Source: Candidatus Aenigmatarchaeota archaeon (GTDB taxonomy: Archaea > Aenigmatarchaeota > Aenigmatarchaeia > QMZP01). Taken from it: a stretch of 8,098 nt of DNA. Under the pieces are notes generated by a model that had not been told where the DNA came from, ran no database searches, and worked only from the letters and a program-made list of their open reading frames with translations. The stretch lies in NCBI GenBank assembly GCA_016198605.1, contig JACQIG010000082.1, positions 1 to 8,098 on the forward strand, given 5' to 3'. The position numbers and the translations under genes are program-made. Position 1 is the first letter of the stretch, and the number at the start of each line of letters is the position of its first letter. This document shows positions 1 through 6,996 of this stretch, in pieces.

Positions 1-2
1 CC

Positions 3-1643
3 ATCAGTAAGGCCGCCAGGAACATAGAGACCCTACCTGAGGATATCGAGAAGGCGTATGAGAGGGGGGGCACCAAAGCCCTGATGGAGATCCCGGGTGT
101 AGGGGAAGGCATTGCCAAAAAAATTGAGGAATACCTCAAGAAGGGGGAGATAGCCGAATACGAGGAATTGAAGAGGGGCATGCCCAGGGGCGTGGATGAG
201 CTCATGCTGGTTCCTGGCATGGGGCCGAAGAAGGCGATGAGGCTGCACAGGGAGCTGAAGGTTGATTCCATTGGGAAGCTGGAGAAGGCCGCCAGGGAGG
301 GGAAGATAAGGAAGCTGGAAGGCTTTGGGGAGAAGAGCGAACAGGACATCCTGAGGGGGATTGATATTGTCAGGCGCGGGCAGGAGAGGATGCTGCTCGG
401 GAGGGCGCTGCCGCTGGCATATGAGATTGTGGGGAAACTGAAGAAGTGCAGGGGCGTGGAGAATGTTGAGATTGCCGGCTCCTTGAGAAGGAGGAAGGAA
501 ACCATTGGGGACATAGACATACTGGCAATGTCCAACAGGCCTGAGAGAGTGATGGATTTCTTCACAAGCCTGCCTGATGTTGAATCTGTGCTGGCAAAAG
601 GGGGCACCAAATCTTCTGTTATGCTGAAGGGAGGTGTCCAGTGTGATTTGCGCGTGCTGGAGCCGAAGGTCTACGGCGCAGCCCTCATGTATTTCACGGG
701 GAGCAAGGACCATAATGTCGCGCTCAGGACAATTGCAATAGGCAGGGGAATGAAGCTTTCTGAATACGGGCTGTTTGATTCAAAAACCGGCAAGGTGATT
801 GCGGCGAGGGCAGAGGAAGAAATATACAAGAGGCTTGGCCTCCCTTACCTTGAGCCTGAAACCAGGGAGAATACGGGCGAACTGGAAGCCGCAAGGAAAG
901 GCAAGCTTCCGGATTTGATAAAATACAATTCCATAAAGGGGGACCTGCACATGCACACCGCCTGGTCCGACGGGCAGTACCCCACGGAGGAGATGGTTAA
1001 GGCTGCCATAAGGATGGGGTATGAATACATTGCGATAACAGACCACTCAAAATCAACTTATGTCGCGCATGGCCTGGACGAGAAGAGGCTGCTGCAGAGG
1101 CTTAAGGAAATTGATGCTATCCAGAAGAAATATTCCCAGATAAGAATCTTCAAGGGGGCGGAGATAGACATACTTGCCAATGGGTCGCTTGATTATTCCA
1201 ACAAGACGCTGGAAATGCTGGATGTCGTGATCGGCTCCGTACATTCAGGGTTCAAGTCAGCAAGAGAGGAGATGACCAAGAGGATAATAAAAGCGATAGA
1301 AAATCCCCGCACCAATATAATAGCGCACCCTACAGGCAGGCTCATCGGGAAGCGCGACCCTTACCAGGTGGACATGGAAAAGGTCTTTGACGCCGCCAGG
1401 GCAAACAATGTATTGCTGGAGGTCAACGCATATCCGGAAAGGCTGGACCTGAAGGATTTGCACATCAGGGCGGCAATAGAGCACGGGTGCAGGCTGGTGA
1501 TAAACACGGATTCCCACTCGATAGACCACTTAAGGTTCATGGAGCTGGGAATCGCGCAGGCCAGGCGCGGCTGGGCCGGGGAGAAGGATGTTGTGAATGC
1601 TTTATCTGTTAAAAAAATAGAAAGGATATTGGAGAAGCCATGA
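3..1643 (+). CDS. polX: PolX-family DNA polymerase with C-terminal PHP domain (5' end outside window)
   Basis: This is a family X DNA polymerase fused to a PHP phosphoesterase, a repair enzyme that fills short gaps and in homologues also has 3'-5' exonuclease or AP-endonuclease activity. The frame is open from base 3, and the residues before the first in-window ATG (base 84) look like PolX sequence (ARNIETLPEDIE), so the real start lies upstream; about 546 residues are present against roughly 570-590 in the family. Counting from that ATG, helix-hairpin-helix motifs occur near residues 4-10 and 43-50. The polymerase site is GS at 132-133 with Asp143, Asp145 and Asp188, followed by YFTGSKDHN at 203-211. 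The PHP metal ligands all appear intact: HxH 289/291, DH 320-321, E360, H387, H415 and D476/H478. The stop overlaps the next start (ATGA), so the two genes are probably co-transcribed. Family assignment is very secure. Confidence 0.96.
   Translation: MSKAARNIETLPEDIEKAYERGGTKALMEIPGVGEGIAKKIEEYLKKGEIAEYEELKRGMPRGVDELMLVPGMGPKKAMRLHRELKVDSIGKLEKAAREGKIRKLEGFGEKSEQDILRGIDIVRRGQERMLLGRALPLAYEIVGKLKKCRGVENVEIAGSLRRRKETIGDIDILAMSNRPERVMDFFTSLPDVESVLAKGGTKSSVMLKGGVQCDLRVLEPKVYGAALMYFTGSKDHNVALRTIAIGRGMKLSEYGLFDSKTGKVIAARAEEEIYKRLGLPYLEPETRENTGELEAARKGKLPDLIKYNSIKGDLHMHTAWSDGQYPTEEMVKAAIRMGYEYIAITDHSKSTYVAHGLDEKRLLQRLKEIDAIQKKYSQIRIFKGAEIDILANGSLDYSNKTLEMLDVVIGSVHSGFKSAREEMTKRIIKAIENPRTNIIAHPTGRLIGKRDPYQVDMEKVFDAARANNVLLEVNAYPERLDLKDLHIRAAIEHGCRLVINTDSHSIDHLRFMELGIAQARRGWAGEKDVVNALSVKKIERILEKP
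1631..1634 (+). promoter_or_regulatory. Shine-Dalgarno site for the AbrB-like gene
   Basis: GGAG lies five bases before the ATG at 1640, inside the end of polX. Most other genes here begin behind a promoter without such a site, so this supports translation of the small gene as the second cistron of a polX transcript. Confidence 0.6.
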
Positions 1644-1906
1644 AACTAACCTTCAAGGCCATGGTGATCGTGAGGGCTGCGGGTGGCAAGGCGCAGTCAA
1701 AGATAGAGATCCCCAGATACATCTGGCAGGGGCATGAGATAATGAAAGGGGATGCGCTTTCCGTGGAGATACACGGCAGGACATTTGGGTCAAAGGTCAA
1801 GGGGACGGAATCCCAGAGGATTTTCACCATCCCGACTGAATTGAGAAGGGAATTGAGATTGCATGATAGCGAGATTGTGGAAGTGACGATTGAGGTCGCG
1901 GATTAG
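1640..1906 (+). CDS. Small AbrB/SpoVT-like swapped-hairpin protein
   Basis: An 88-residue protein whose start overlaps the polX stop by four bases (ATGA). The C-terminal half (about 60-85) has the pattern of the AbrB/SpoVT family: an IP turn (FTIPTELRRELRL) followed by an acidic hairpin and a V-x-V-x-I strand. The N-terminal half (about 21-44, KIEIPRYIW then GDALSVEI) repeats the same spacing, so the chain looks like two AbrB-like units in tandem, or a divergent double-psi-type barrel. AbrB-like proteins are usually dimeric DNA-binding regulators or antitoxins. No toxin gene is adjacent; the neighbour is a DNA repair polymerase. It could be a regulator of the polX operon, but that is only inference from position. 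The fold assignment is moderate; that it is a real gene is well supported by the overlap and the ribosome binding site. Confidence 0.8.
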   Translation: MKLTFKAMVIVRAAGGKAQSKIEIPRYIWQGHEIMKGDALSVEIHGRTFGSKVKGTESQRIFTIPTELRRELRLHDSEIVEVTIEVAD

Positions 1907-1917
1907 CAGGAGAGCAG

Positions 1918-1928
1918 TTTTTTATTTC
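1918..1928 (+). terminator. T-tract terminator after the polX operon
   Basis: Twelve bases beyond the stop of the AbrB-like gene there is a run of six T, then ATTT. Archaeal RNA polymerase terminates on such T-tracts without needing a hairpin. The position, between the operon and the convergent propeller gene, fits an end of transcription. Confidence 0.5.
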
Positions 1929-1963
1929 ATCTGTGTTAGCCGGAAAATAGTCTTATAAGCGGA

Positions 1964-3367
1964 TTACCCCCTCTCCAGCCTCTTCGCGTATTTCTGCTTC
2001 TTGGGCTTGTGGTGGTCCTCAAGGCCGCCATACTCGCCTTCCATGTGGGATTCGCTCTGCACGTATGCGGTTGATTCAAGGGCGAAGTGGCCCCCATAAG
2101 AGCCGGCCTGCTCGGTGGCGCGCTGGTATTGGGAAAGGCCGGACCAGCCTTCCCCATCCTTTTTCTTCTTTTCATCCTGGGATTGTGCTAACCATGTCAC
2201 CTGGAAGGATTGGGCGGCAGCATTGACAGAAATGTCAATCTCTATGTGGGAGCCGTGGCTCATGCTGGTCTGGAATGACCACAGTTTCCGGCCTTCCTGG
2301 TTGAGGGCATACAACCTGCAGTCATAGCATCCGAAGTAGACATTGCCTTCATGCAAGGCAGGCCTTGAGGCCATTATCGGGCCGTTGGTCTTGAAGTTCC
2401 ATATGGGTTTTCCATCAGTGCCCAGCGCGTAAAGCTTGTCGTCATTCCCCCCGAAGTATACCCTCCTGCCTTCTATGGCCGCAGTGGAGTCTATCGCGTC
2501 TGTCGTGCCGAATTTCCAGAGGATTTTCCCCTCCAATGAAATGCAATAAAAATTATTGTCCAGGCAGCCGATGTATGCCCTTCCATTGCCCACCACGGGC
2601 GCGGCAAAGACGGGCCCGCCAAGCTGGCATTTCCATAACAGCTTCCCTGAGGCGCTGACGGCATAAAAGTTCCTGTCAAAGGCGCCGAAATACAGGACGC
2701 CCTCGTGCATCGCCATGTTGGTCACTATGTCGCCCGTGCCCATCTTCCACCCGAGCCTGCCAGAGGAGTCCACGCAATAGAGGTTCTTGTCCCAGGAGGC
2801 AAAGTATATCCTGCCGTCATGGAAAACTGGGCTTGTTGTTATCGGGGCTGCCGTCGCGAATTTCCATTTCAATGCCCCCTCGCTTGTCAGGCAATACAAT
2901 ATCCCTCCCTTTACTCCAAAATAAATCCTGTCATCAATTATTTCAGGGGTTGAGTATATCGGGCCTTTCCCGAAGAAGCTCCACAGGCTCTTGCCCTCGG
3001 GGGTGAGCGCATACATCCTTGCGTCATAGGAGCCTATGAAAATTGTGTCATTGTACACCCTCGGGGTTGAGCAGATGACGCTATTGGTTGCGAACCTCCA
3101 CTTCTGCCTGCCGTCAAGGGAAAGCGCATAGAAGTTCTTGTCGCAGGCGCCAACAAATACCGTATTCCTGTGCACAACAGGCGACCCTATAATGCTCCCG
3201 CCGCCCTCCTGCACGTTCCATATCTGGCTGACCTTGTACTTGGCGGCCACCTCGCGGGCGCTGGCGAGCATGTTGTAGTGCTCTATGTCGTGCATTATTG
3301 ACGTGTCCCTGGAGTGCTCTATGCCCACCCTGCCGAAGCCCTGGCCGAGCCTGAAGTATTCCGGCAT
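1964..3367 (-). CDS. PQQ-like beta-propeller repeat protein, apparently cytoplasmic
   Basis: This 467-residue protein holds eight consecutive repeats of about 39 residues (roughly 58-370). Each follows the scheme SP-x-V-x(n)-V/I-Y-F/I-G-S-x-D-x-x-x-Y-A-L-x-x-x-G-K-x-x-W-x-F, the beta-blade signature of PQQ-dehydrogenase/BamB-type propellers; examples are the blades at 140-178 and 295-333. Eight blades match the PQQ-dehydrogenase propeller size, but I see no dehydrogenase domain, so binding or scaffolding is a better guess than catalysis. The N-terminus has no signal peptide or membrane segment, unlike most exported relatives. A short helical N-terminal segment (about 20-50) precedes the blades. 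After the blades is a polar, charged tail of about 80 residues rich in Lys, Glu, Gly and Ser, including a lysine run near 400. The start at 3367 has a TATA-like box about 28 bases upstream. Ligand and partners are unknown. Confidence 0.9.
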   Translation of the reverse strand: MPEYFRLGQGFGRVGIEHSRDTSIMHDIEHYNMLASAREVAAKYKVSQIWNVQEGGGSIIGSPVVHRNTVFVGACDKNFYALSLDGRQKWRFATNSVICSTPRVYNDTIFIGSYDARMYALTPEGKSLWSFFGKGPIYSTPEIIDDRIYFGVKGGILYCLTSEGALKWKFATAAPITTSPVFHDGRIYFASWDKNLYCVDSSGRLGWKMGTGDIVTNMAMHEGVLYFGAFDRNFYAVSASGKLLWKCQLGGPVFAAPVVGNGRAYIGCLDNNFYCISLEGKILWKFGTTDAIDSTAAIEGRRVYFGGNDDKLYALGTDGKPIWNFKTNGPIMASRPALHEGNVYFGCYDCRLYALNQEGRKLWSFQTSMSHGSHIEIDISVNAAAQSFQVTWLAQSQDEKKKKDGEGWSGLSQYQRATEQAGSYGGHFALESTAYVQSESHMEGEYGGLEDHHKPKKQKYAKRLERG

Positions 3368-3390
3368 GAGAATAGTTTGGATTCAGGGGT

Positions 3391-3400
3391 CTTTAAAATA
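3391..3400 (-). promoter_or_regulatory. TATA-like box for the propeller gene
   Basis: On the minus strand this reads TATTTTAAAG and is centred about 28 bases before the ATG at 3367. No Shine-Dalgarno sequence intervenes, so the transcript is probably leaderless or nearly so. Confidence 0.55.
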
Positions 3401-3424
3401 AGCACTAACACATTCTCCAAGGGC

Positions 3425-3817
3425 CTACTGTTCTGGAGTAGGTGCCGTATCTTGAATGCCAGCCCTATAAGCCTCATGAAAAATATCCAGTTTATCGGGC
3501 TCTCTTCTTTCCAGATAGCCTTTTAATTTTCCATAATCCTTGGCAATGAATACTATTGCGTCTGCAATAAGCATGCCATATATTTCTTCCGTGGTGAGCC
3601 TTATCCCGTCAGAATAAAAATCAGCTTCGGTGTATGTGTGGGAGATTCTTGGGGGCCTTTCATCTAATTTCCTCCCGGCCTCTTCCCCGGATGTCCTAAT
3701 GCTATCATACAGCTTCAGGCCTTTTTCTTCACCTTGCATTTCTAACATGGCCCTGCATCGCCCTGCAAGCATCGCCACCTCAATCATATCGGAATCATAT
3801 GATTTTCTTTGCTCCAT
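3425..3817 (-). CDS. Hypothetical protein, mostly helical
   Basis: A 130-residue protein that I do not recognise. It is acidic and looks largely alpha-helical: a helix about 8-30 (MIEVAMLAGRCRAMLEMQ), a charged middle with ERPPRISHTYTEADFYSDG near 53-71, and a helical second half around 76-110 containing IYGMLIADAIVFIAKDY. There is no signal peptide, transmembrane segment or metal-binding cluster; Cys occurs once. It is preceded by a strong TATA-like box 26 bases from the ATG, so it has its own leaderless promoter and is not simply a downstream cistron of the flavoprotein gene. The 57-base gap to the propeller gene also carries a promoter. I assign no function. That it is a real gene rests on the promoter, length and absence of a better reading on the other strand. 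Confidence 0.8.
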   Translation of the reverse strand: MEQRKSYDSDMIEVAMLAGRCRAMLEMQGEEKGLKLYDSIRTSGEEAGRKLDERPPRISHTYTEADFYSDGIRLTTEEIYGMLIADAIVFIAKDYGKLKGYLERREPDKLDIFHEAYRAGIQDTAPTPEQ

Positions 3818-3838
3818 GGTATAACATTATTTGATAAC

Positions 3839-3847
3839 GATATAAAT
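3839..3847 (-). promoter_or_regulatory. TATA-like box for the 130-residue gene
   Basis: The minus strand reads ATTTATATC, centred 26 bases before the ATG at 3817. This is close to the archaeal consensus and at the spacing expected for a leaderless mRNA. Confidence 0.65.
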
Positions 3848-3884
3848 CCTGCTGTGCTTTGAACTGGACGTGCAGGAAAGAATT

Positions 3885-4628
3885 TTACGCCCACTGCTCG
3901 GTCCTGACCTGCTCAGGCTTCGCGCCTTTGGCGGCAAGCAGCTTCTTGATATCGTCAACCATGGCGGGGTTCCCGCAGATGTAGAACTGGGTTTCATTTA
4001 TGCCGTCAAAGCCTGCCGGTTCAATAAGCGTCTGCACGTAGCCATGGCGGCCCTTCCAGGAGGGGTCGTCCCTGCTTATCGTGGTGTGGATCTTGAAATT
4101 TGGATGGGATTTTACTATTGAAAGCAGCTCTTCCCTGTACAGGAACTGGTTGCTGTTCCTGAATCCATAATACAAGTCAAAGGGCTTCTCGTAGCCTATG
4201 GCCGCAAGGGTCCTTATCATGCCCATTATCGGGGCTATCCCTGAGCCAGTGGCGATGAACGCTATCCTCCCGGCACCCTGGTCAAGTATGAACCTGCCGT
4301 AGGGCCCTTTCACCAGCATGGGCACGCCCACGTTAATCGTGTCGCCCACGTGCTTTGAGAAGCCCGGCGTGCTCTTGATCGTCATGCAGAACTCCAGGTA
4401 TTCCTTCTCCAGCGGGGTGGAGGCTATTGACATTGATGTCCATTTCAGCTTTGCCTTGTCCTGCCAGAGGGGGTAGTCCTCCATTGCCAGCATCACGAAC
4501 TGGCCTGGCTGGAAATCAAATGGCTGGCCGTTAAGCTCAAGCCTCAGGATCTTGAACTCCACCTTCCCTAGGTCAAGGTAATCCTCTATGTAATTGCACT
4601 TCAGATTGAGCTCCCTTATGCCGTCCAT
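3885..4628 (-). CDS. FAD/NAD(P)-binding oxidoreductase of the ferredoxin-NADP reductase family
   Basis: A 247-residue flavoprotein of the ferredoxin-NAD(P)+ reductase superfamily, which moves electrons between NAD(P)H and a one-electron carrier. The N-terminal flavin barrel contains FQPGQFVML (39-47), and the GPYGRF loop (118-123) leads into the NAD(P) domain. That domain starts with the TGSGIAP nucleotide motif (127-133) and ends with the YICGNPAM motif (216-223), both typical of the family. The stretch TSMSIAST (64-71) sits where the flavin-binding RxYS motif should be, with Thr in place of Arg and Met in place of Tyr, so cofactor binding may differ from the norm. There is no iron-sulfur cluster motif, and no partner ferredoxin or dihydroorotate dehydrogenase gene is adjacent. 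It is transcribed away from the disulfide oxidoreductase gene across a 58-base shared promoter region. Family is secure; substrate is not known. Confidence 0.92.
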   Translation of the reverse strand: MDGIRELNLKCNYIEDYLDLGKVEFKILRLELNGQPFDFQPGQFVMLAMEDYPLWQDKAKLKWTSMSIASTPLEKEYLEFCMTIKSTPGFSKHVGDTINVGVPMLVKGPYGRFILDQGAGRIAFIATGSGIAPIMGMIRTLAAIGYEKPFDLYYGFRNSNQFLYREELLSIVKSHPNFKIHTTISRDDPSWKGRHGYVQTLIEPAGFDGINETQFYICGNPAMVDDIKKLLAAKGAKPEQVRTEQWA

Positions 4629-4656
4629 AAGCCACTGATTATTTTAAGTGCGGACT

Positions 4657-4664
4657 AATATATT
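4657..4664. promoter_or_regulatory. Palindromic TATA box between two divergent flavoprotein genes
   Basis: AATATATT is a perfect palindrome, so it could direct transcription both ways. It is centred about 26 bases before the + gene start (4687), ideal for a leaderless or short-leader mRNA, and about 32 bases before the - gene start (4628), which would leave a leader of a few bases. The only promoter-like alternative for the minus gene, an A/T stretch at 4641-4647, is too close to its ATG. Confidence 0.55.
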
Positions 4665-4686
4665 GTTATAGGGATCTGGTGCATCC

Positions 4687-6066
4687 ATGCCTTACAAATA
4701 TGACGTCATAGTGATTGGTGGCGGGTCGGGCCTCATCATCTCCTCCCAGGCATCGGCTGCCGGCATGAAGGTGGCGCTGATAGAGGAGGGGCCGCTGGGC
4801 GGGACATGCCTGAACAGGGGGTGCATACCCTCAAAGGCGCTGATACATTCTGCCGAGATTGCAGAAACCGTAAGGAACGCCGGCAGGTTTGGCATCAATG
4901 CAAAGGTGGCCTCGGTCAACTTCCCGCTTATCATGAGGAGGATGAGGGACGTTGTCAAGGACGGGAATCACCCGCTGGAAAAGGGCATCCGCGAGGACGG
5001 GAACATCACGCTTTACACGAAGAGGGCGAAGTTCATAGGCGAGAGGGAGCTGTGGGTCGGCGGGAAGTGGACCATAACAGCGGACAAGATAGTGATTGCC
5101 GCGGGGGCGAGGCCTTCCGTTCCCCAGATAGAGGGGCTTGGCAAAGCGAGGTATCTTGACAGCACTTCCGTGTTCAGCCTGAAGAAACAGCCGGAGTCAA
5201 TTGCAATAATAGGCGGGGGCTACATAGCTTCCGAATTCGCGCATTTCTTCCATAGCATCGGGACAAAAGTAACGGTAATACAGAGGAACAAATATCTCGT
5301 GCCTGACGAGGACGCTGAAGTGAGGGAGCTGTTCACCAGGGTGGTGGCAAAGAAAATGAATGTCCTGCTTGAGCACAATACCGTGAAGGTAGCCAGGCAG
5401 GGAAGGAAGAAGGTGCTTTACGTAAAACATAAGTCAGGAAGAGGCCCCACAAAGAGGATAATGGCAGACGAAATTCTTGTCGCGACAGGCAGGACGCCGA
5501 ATACGGACCTTCTGAACGTGCAGGCCTCCGGCGTGGAGACGAACGATGCCGGGTTCATAAAGGTGGACGATTACCTGCAGACCAGCCACCCCGGCATATG
5601 GGCATTCGGGGACATAATAGGCAGGGAGATGTTCAAACACACCGCCAATTACGAGGCGTTCCTGGTGTGGAACAACATGAGCGGTGAGAAGAAGGTCAAG
5701 GTGAACTTCTCCGCAAATCCGCATGCGGTCTTCACGTCACCCCAGATAGCCGGCGTTGGCCTGACGGAGGAGAGGGCGAAGGAGGAGGGGTATGATTTTG
5801 AGGTGATGAAATACCCCTACGGCAGGACGGGCAAGGGCGCCGCCATAGGCTATCCCGTGGGCTTCGCCAAGGCGATAGTGGAGAAGAAGACGGAAAGGAT
5901 ACTCGGGTTCCACATAATCGGGCCGCAGGCGGCGGACATAATACACGAGGTCATCGTGGCCATGAACTCGGGCATGGGGACCTTTGACCCCATCCTGAGG
6001 ACAATACACATACACCCCACCCTGGCAGAGCTGATACCGAGGGTCTTCGGGGAGGGCGGGGAATAG
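4687..6066 (+). CDS. Pyridine nucleotide-disulfide oxidoreductase, dihydrolipoamide dehydrogenase type
   Basis: A 459-residue class I FAD disulfide reductase that transfers electrons between NAD(P)H and a disulfide through a redox-active Cys pair. The FAD motif is at 10-15 (GGGSG), the active disulfide C41/C46 lies in GGTCLNRGCIPSK, and the NAD(P) Rossmann motif is GGGYIASEFA (176-185). The second FAD contact is ATGRTPN (266-272) with GD at 308-309. The C-terminal dimer domain carries the catalytic pair H443/E448 in HIHPTLAE. Length is normal for the family. At the end of the second strand the residues are QRN (199-201) rather than the acidic residue usual in NAD enzymes, which suggests NADPH. 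The C-terminus lacks the paired cysteines of mercuric reductase. No lipoyl acyltransferase or dehydrogenase subunits are nearby, so lipoamide is not certain to be the substrate; a low-molecular-weight thiol or another disulfide is possible. A GGTG four bases before the ATG may aid initiation. Confidence 0.94.
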   Translation: MPYKYDVIVIGGGSGLIISSQASAAGMKVALIEEGPLGGTCLNRGCIPSKALIHSAEIAETVRNAGRFGINAKVASVNFPLIMRRMRDVVKDGNHPLEKGIREDGNITLYTKRAKFIGERELWVGGKWTITADKIVIAAGARPSVPQIEGLGKARYLDSTSVFSLKKQPESIAIIGGGYIASEFAHFFHSIGTKVTVIQRNKYLVPDEDAEVRELFTRVVAKKMNVLLEHNTVKVARQGRKKVLYVKHKSGRGPTKRIMADEILVATGRTPNTDLLNVQASGVETNDAGFIKVDDYLQTSHPGIWAFGDIIGREMFKHTANYEAFLVWNNMSGEKKVKVNFSANPHAVFTSPQIAGVGLTEERAKEEGYDFEVMKYPYGRTGKGAAIGYPVGFAKAIVEKKTERILGFHIIGPQAADIIHEVIVAMNSGMGTFDPILRTIHIHPTLAELIPRVFGEGGE

Positions 6067-6067
6067 C

Positions 6068-6075
6068 ATTTAATG
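6068..6075 (+). promoter_or_regulatory. TATA-like box for the 188-residue gene
   Basis: ATTTAATG begins two bases after the upstream stop codon and is centred about 25 bases before the ATG at 6096. This spacing fits a leaderless mRNA and selects 6096 over the next in-frame ATG at 6105. Confidence 0.6.
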
Positions 6076-6095
6076 CTTATTCTGAACGTATTTGT

Positions 6096-6662
6096 ATGAC
6101 GACGATGCAGTGGAAATATTCAGAGGAAGGGTACATTGCCACCTGGGAATACGAAAGGCTGTATATAGTGGGCCTGCATGGATTGCTTGGCACACCCCTC
6201 GAATGGATTGGGGATTTATATGACGAGGGGGCGGTGGAGTTTGCTCCGGTTAAGAAGGAGCCCGGGAGGGACTTCCTTGCCGGCTTCTCTTACAGGCCGC
6301 CTGTGGATGTCACCCTGGTGAGGAAAAACAATGGCGATTCCTCAATCGTAGCCTGCGGCCTTGATAAGATGGAGTCTAAGAAACTGGTATCAGGCATTGC
6401 GCTGAAATCCGGCATGGCCTATCACAAGCCATCGAAAACCTTCAGGGAGGACATAGAGGAGTCGTTGATCATTGAAGCCCTGACTTATGAACTTTGCGGC
6501 AACATCTCTTGCCATGTTGAGAAGGATGTGGAGGATGTTTTTGGCGCCGTCAAATACGCACATTTCCTTGTGCATTATAGCGGTCTTGCAGAAGACGGGG
6601 CTTACAGGGCTGCAGGTAAAAGGTTTGGGATTCTCCACATCAACGATATAATGGCCAAGTAA
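6096..6662 (+). CDS. Hypothetical protein, 188 residues
   Basis: I do not recognise this family. The chain appears mixed alpha/beta and soluble, with no signal peptide or membrane helix. Notable segments are an aromatic N-terminus (WKYSEEGYIATWEYERLYIV, 6-25), a central strand region around 60-90 with a GFSYRPPVDVTLV run, and a helical stretch at about 116-135 (FREDIEESLIIEALTYELCG). The C-terminus has FGAVKYAHFLVHYSG (149-163) and ends in RFGILHINDIMAK. The first ATG is favoured because a TATA-like box sits about 25 bases upstream and there is no ribosome binding site. It is followed by another gene with its own promoter, so it is probably monocistronic. No catalytic motif is evident, and no function is inferred. 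Confidence 0.82.
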   Translation: MTTMQWKYSEEGYIATWEYERLYIVGLHGLLGTPLEWIGDLYDEGAVEFAPVKKEPGRDFLAGFSYRPPVDVTLVRKNNGDSSIVACGLDKMESKKLVSGIALKSGMAYHKPSKTFREDIEESLIIEALTYELCGNISCHVEKDVEDVFGAVKYAHFLVHYSGLAEDGAYRAAGKRFGILHINDIMAK

Positions 6663-6663
6663 G

Positions 6664-6672
6664 ATATTTAAT
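6664..6672 (+). promoter_or_regulatory. TATA-like box for the acetyltransferase gene
   Basis: ATATTTAAT starts two bases after the preceding stop codon and is centred 26 bases before the ATG at 6694, again the leaderless spacing. Confidence 0.6.
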
Positions 6673-6693
6673 GACTGGATAGATATTCATATC

Positions 6694-6987
6694 ATGCAGC
6701 ATTTCAAGGTCCAGCATGACAAGGTGGGGCAGAAGTTCTACATTGCCCTTGGGGAAGACAAGGAGGCGCTGCTGGCGTATACGGAGGTCAATGACGTGAT
6801 GGACCTCCACCACATGTTTGTCCCAGAGGAAGCAAGGGGGCAGGGGCTTGCGGAGCAGCTTGCCCTGGCGGCCTTTGAGTTCGCGAGGAAGAACCACATG
6901 AGGATAATACCCTCCTGCCCTTACATAAGGGACACGTTCCTGAAGGAGCACCCTGAATGCATGGACTTGGTCACACGTGATATCTAG
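6694..6987 (+). CDS. Small GNAT-type N-acetyltransferase (COG2388/NATD1-like)
   Basis: A 97-residue protein of the short GCN5-related acetyltransferase group (Acetyltransf_CG type), which uses acetyl-CoA to acetylate an unidentified amine. The diagnostic region runs from LHHMFVPEEARGQGLAEQL (38-56): the acetyl-CoA loop is R48-G-Q-G-L-A53, preceded by the strand and His pair typical of this group. It continues into a helix to about 67 and then IIPSCPYIRDTF (71-82), matching the conserved P-x-C motif of the family, followed by the HPE turn at 86-88. At 97 residues it has the usual length for these minimal enzymes, which lack the N-terminal half of full GNAT proteins. It has its own leaderless promoter and is followed ten bases later by a small helical gene that is probably on the same transcript. 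The family is secure; substrate is unknown. Confidence 0.9.
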   Translation: MQHFKVQHDKVGQKFYIALGEDKEALLAYTEVNDVMDLHHMFVPEEARGQGLAEQLALAAFEFARKNHMRIIPSCPYIRDTFLKEHPECMDLVTRDI

Positions 6988-6996
6988 GCTGGGAAA

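Noticed and set aside
33..713. Long minus-strand open frame (226 codons) opposite polX
   Set aside because: It is antisense to a gene with intact polymerase motifs and its composition (Pro, Leu, His rich) is typical of a shadow frame.
1640..1906. Antitoxin of a toxin-antitoxin pair
   Set aside because: AbrB-like folds are common in antitoxins, but no toxin-like frame is adjacent; the partners are polX upstream and a convergent gene downstream.
1936..1966. Separate terminator or small RNA between the AbrB-like and propeller genes
   Set aside because: Apart from the T-tract at 1918-1928 there is no stable hairpin or conserved motif that I can support.
4687..6066. Mercuric reductase (merA)
   Set aside because: The family fold fits, but the C-terminal vicinal cysteines and the N-terminal metal-binding domain are missing and no mer genes are nearby.
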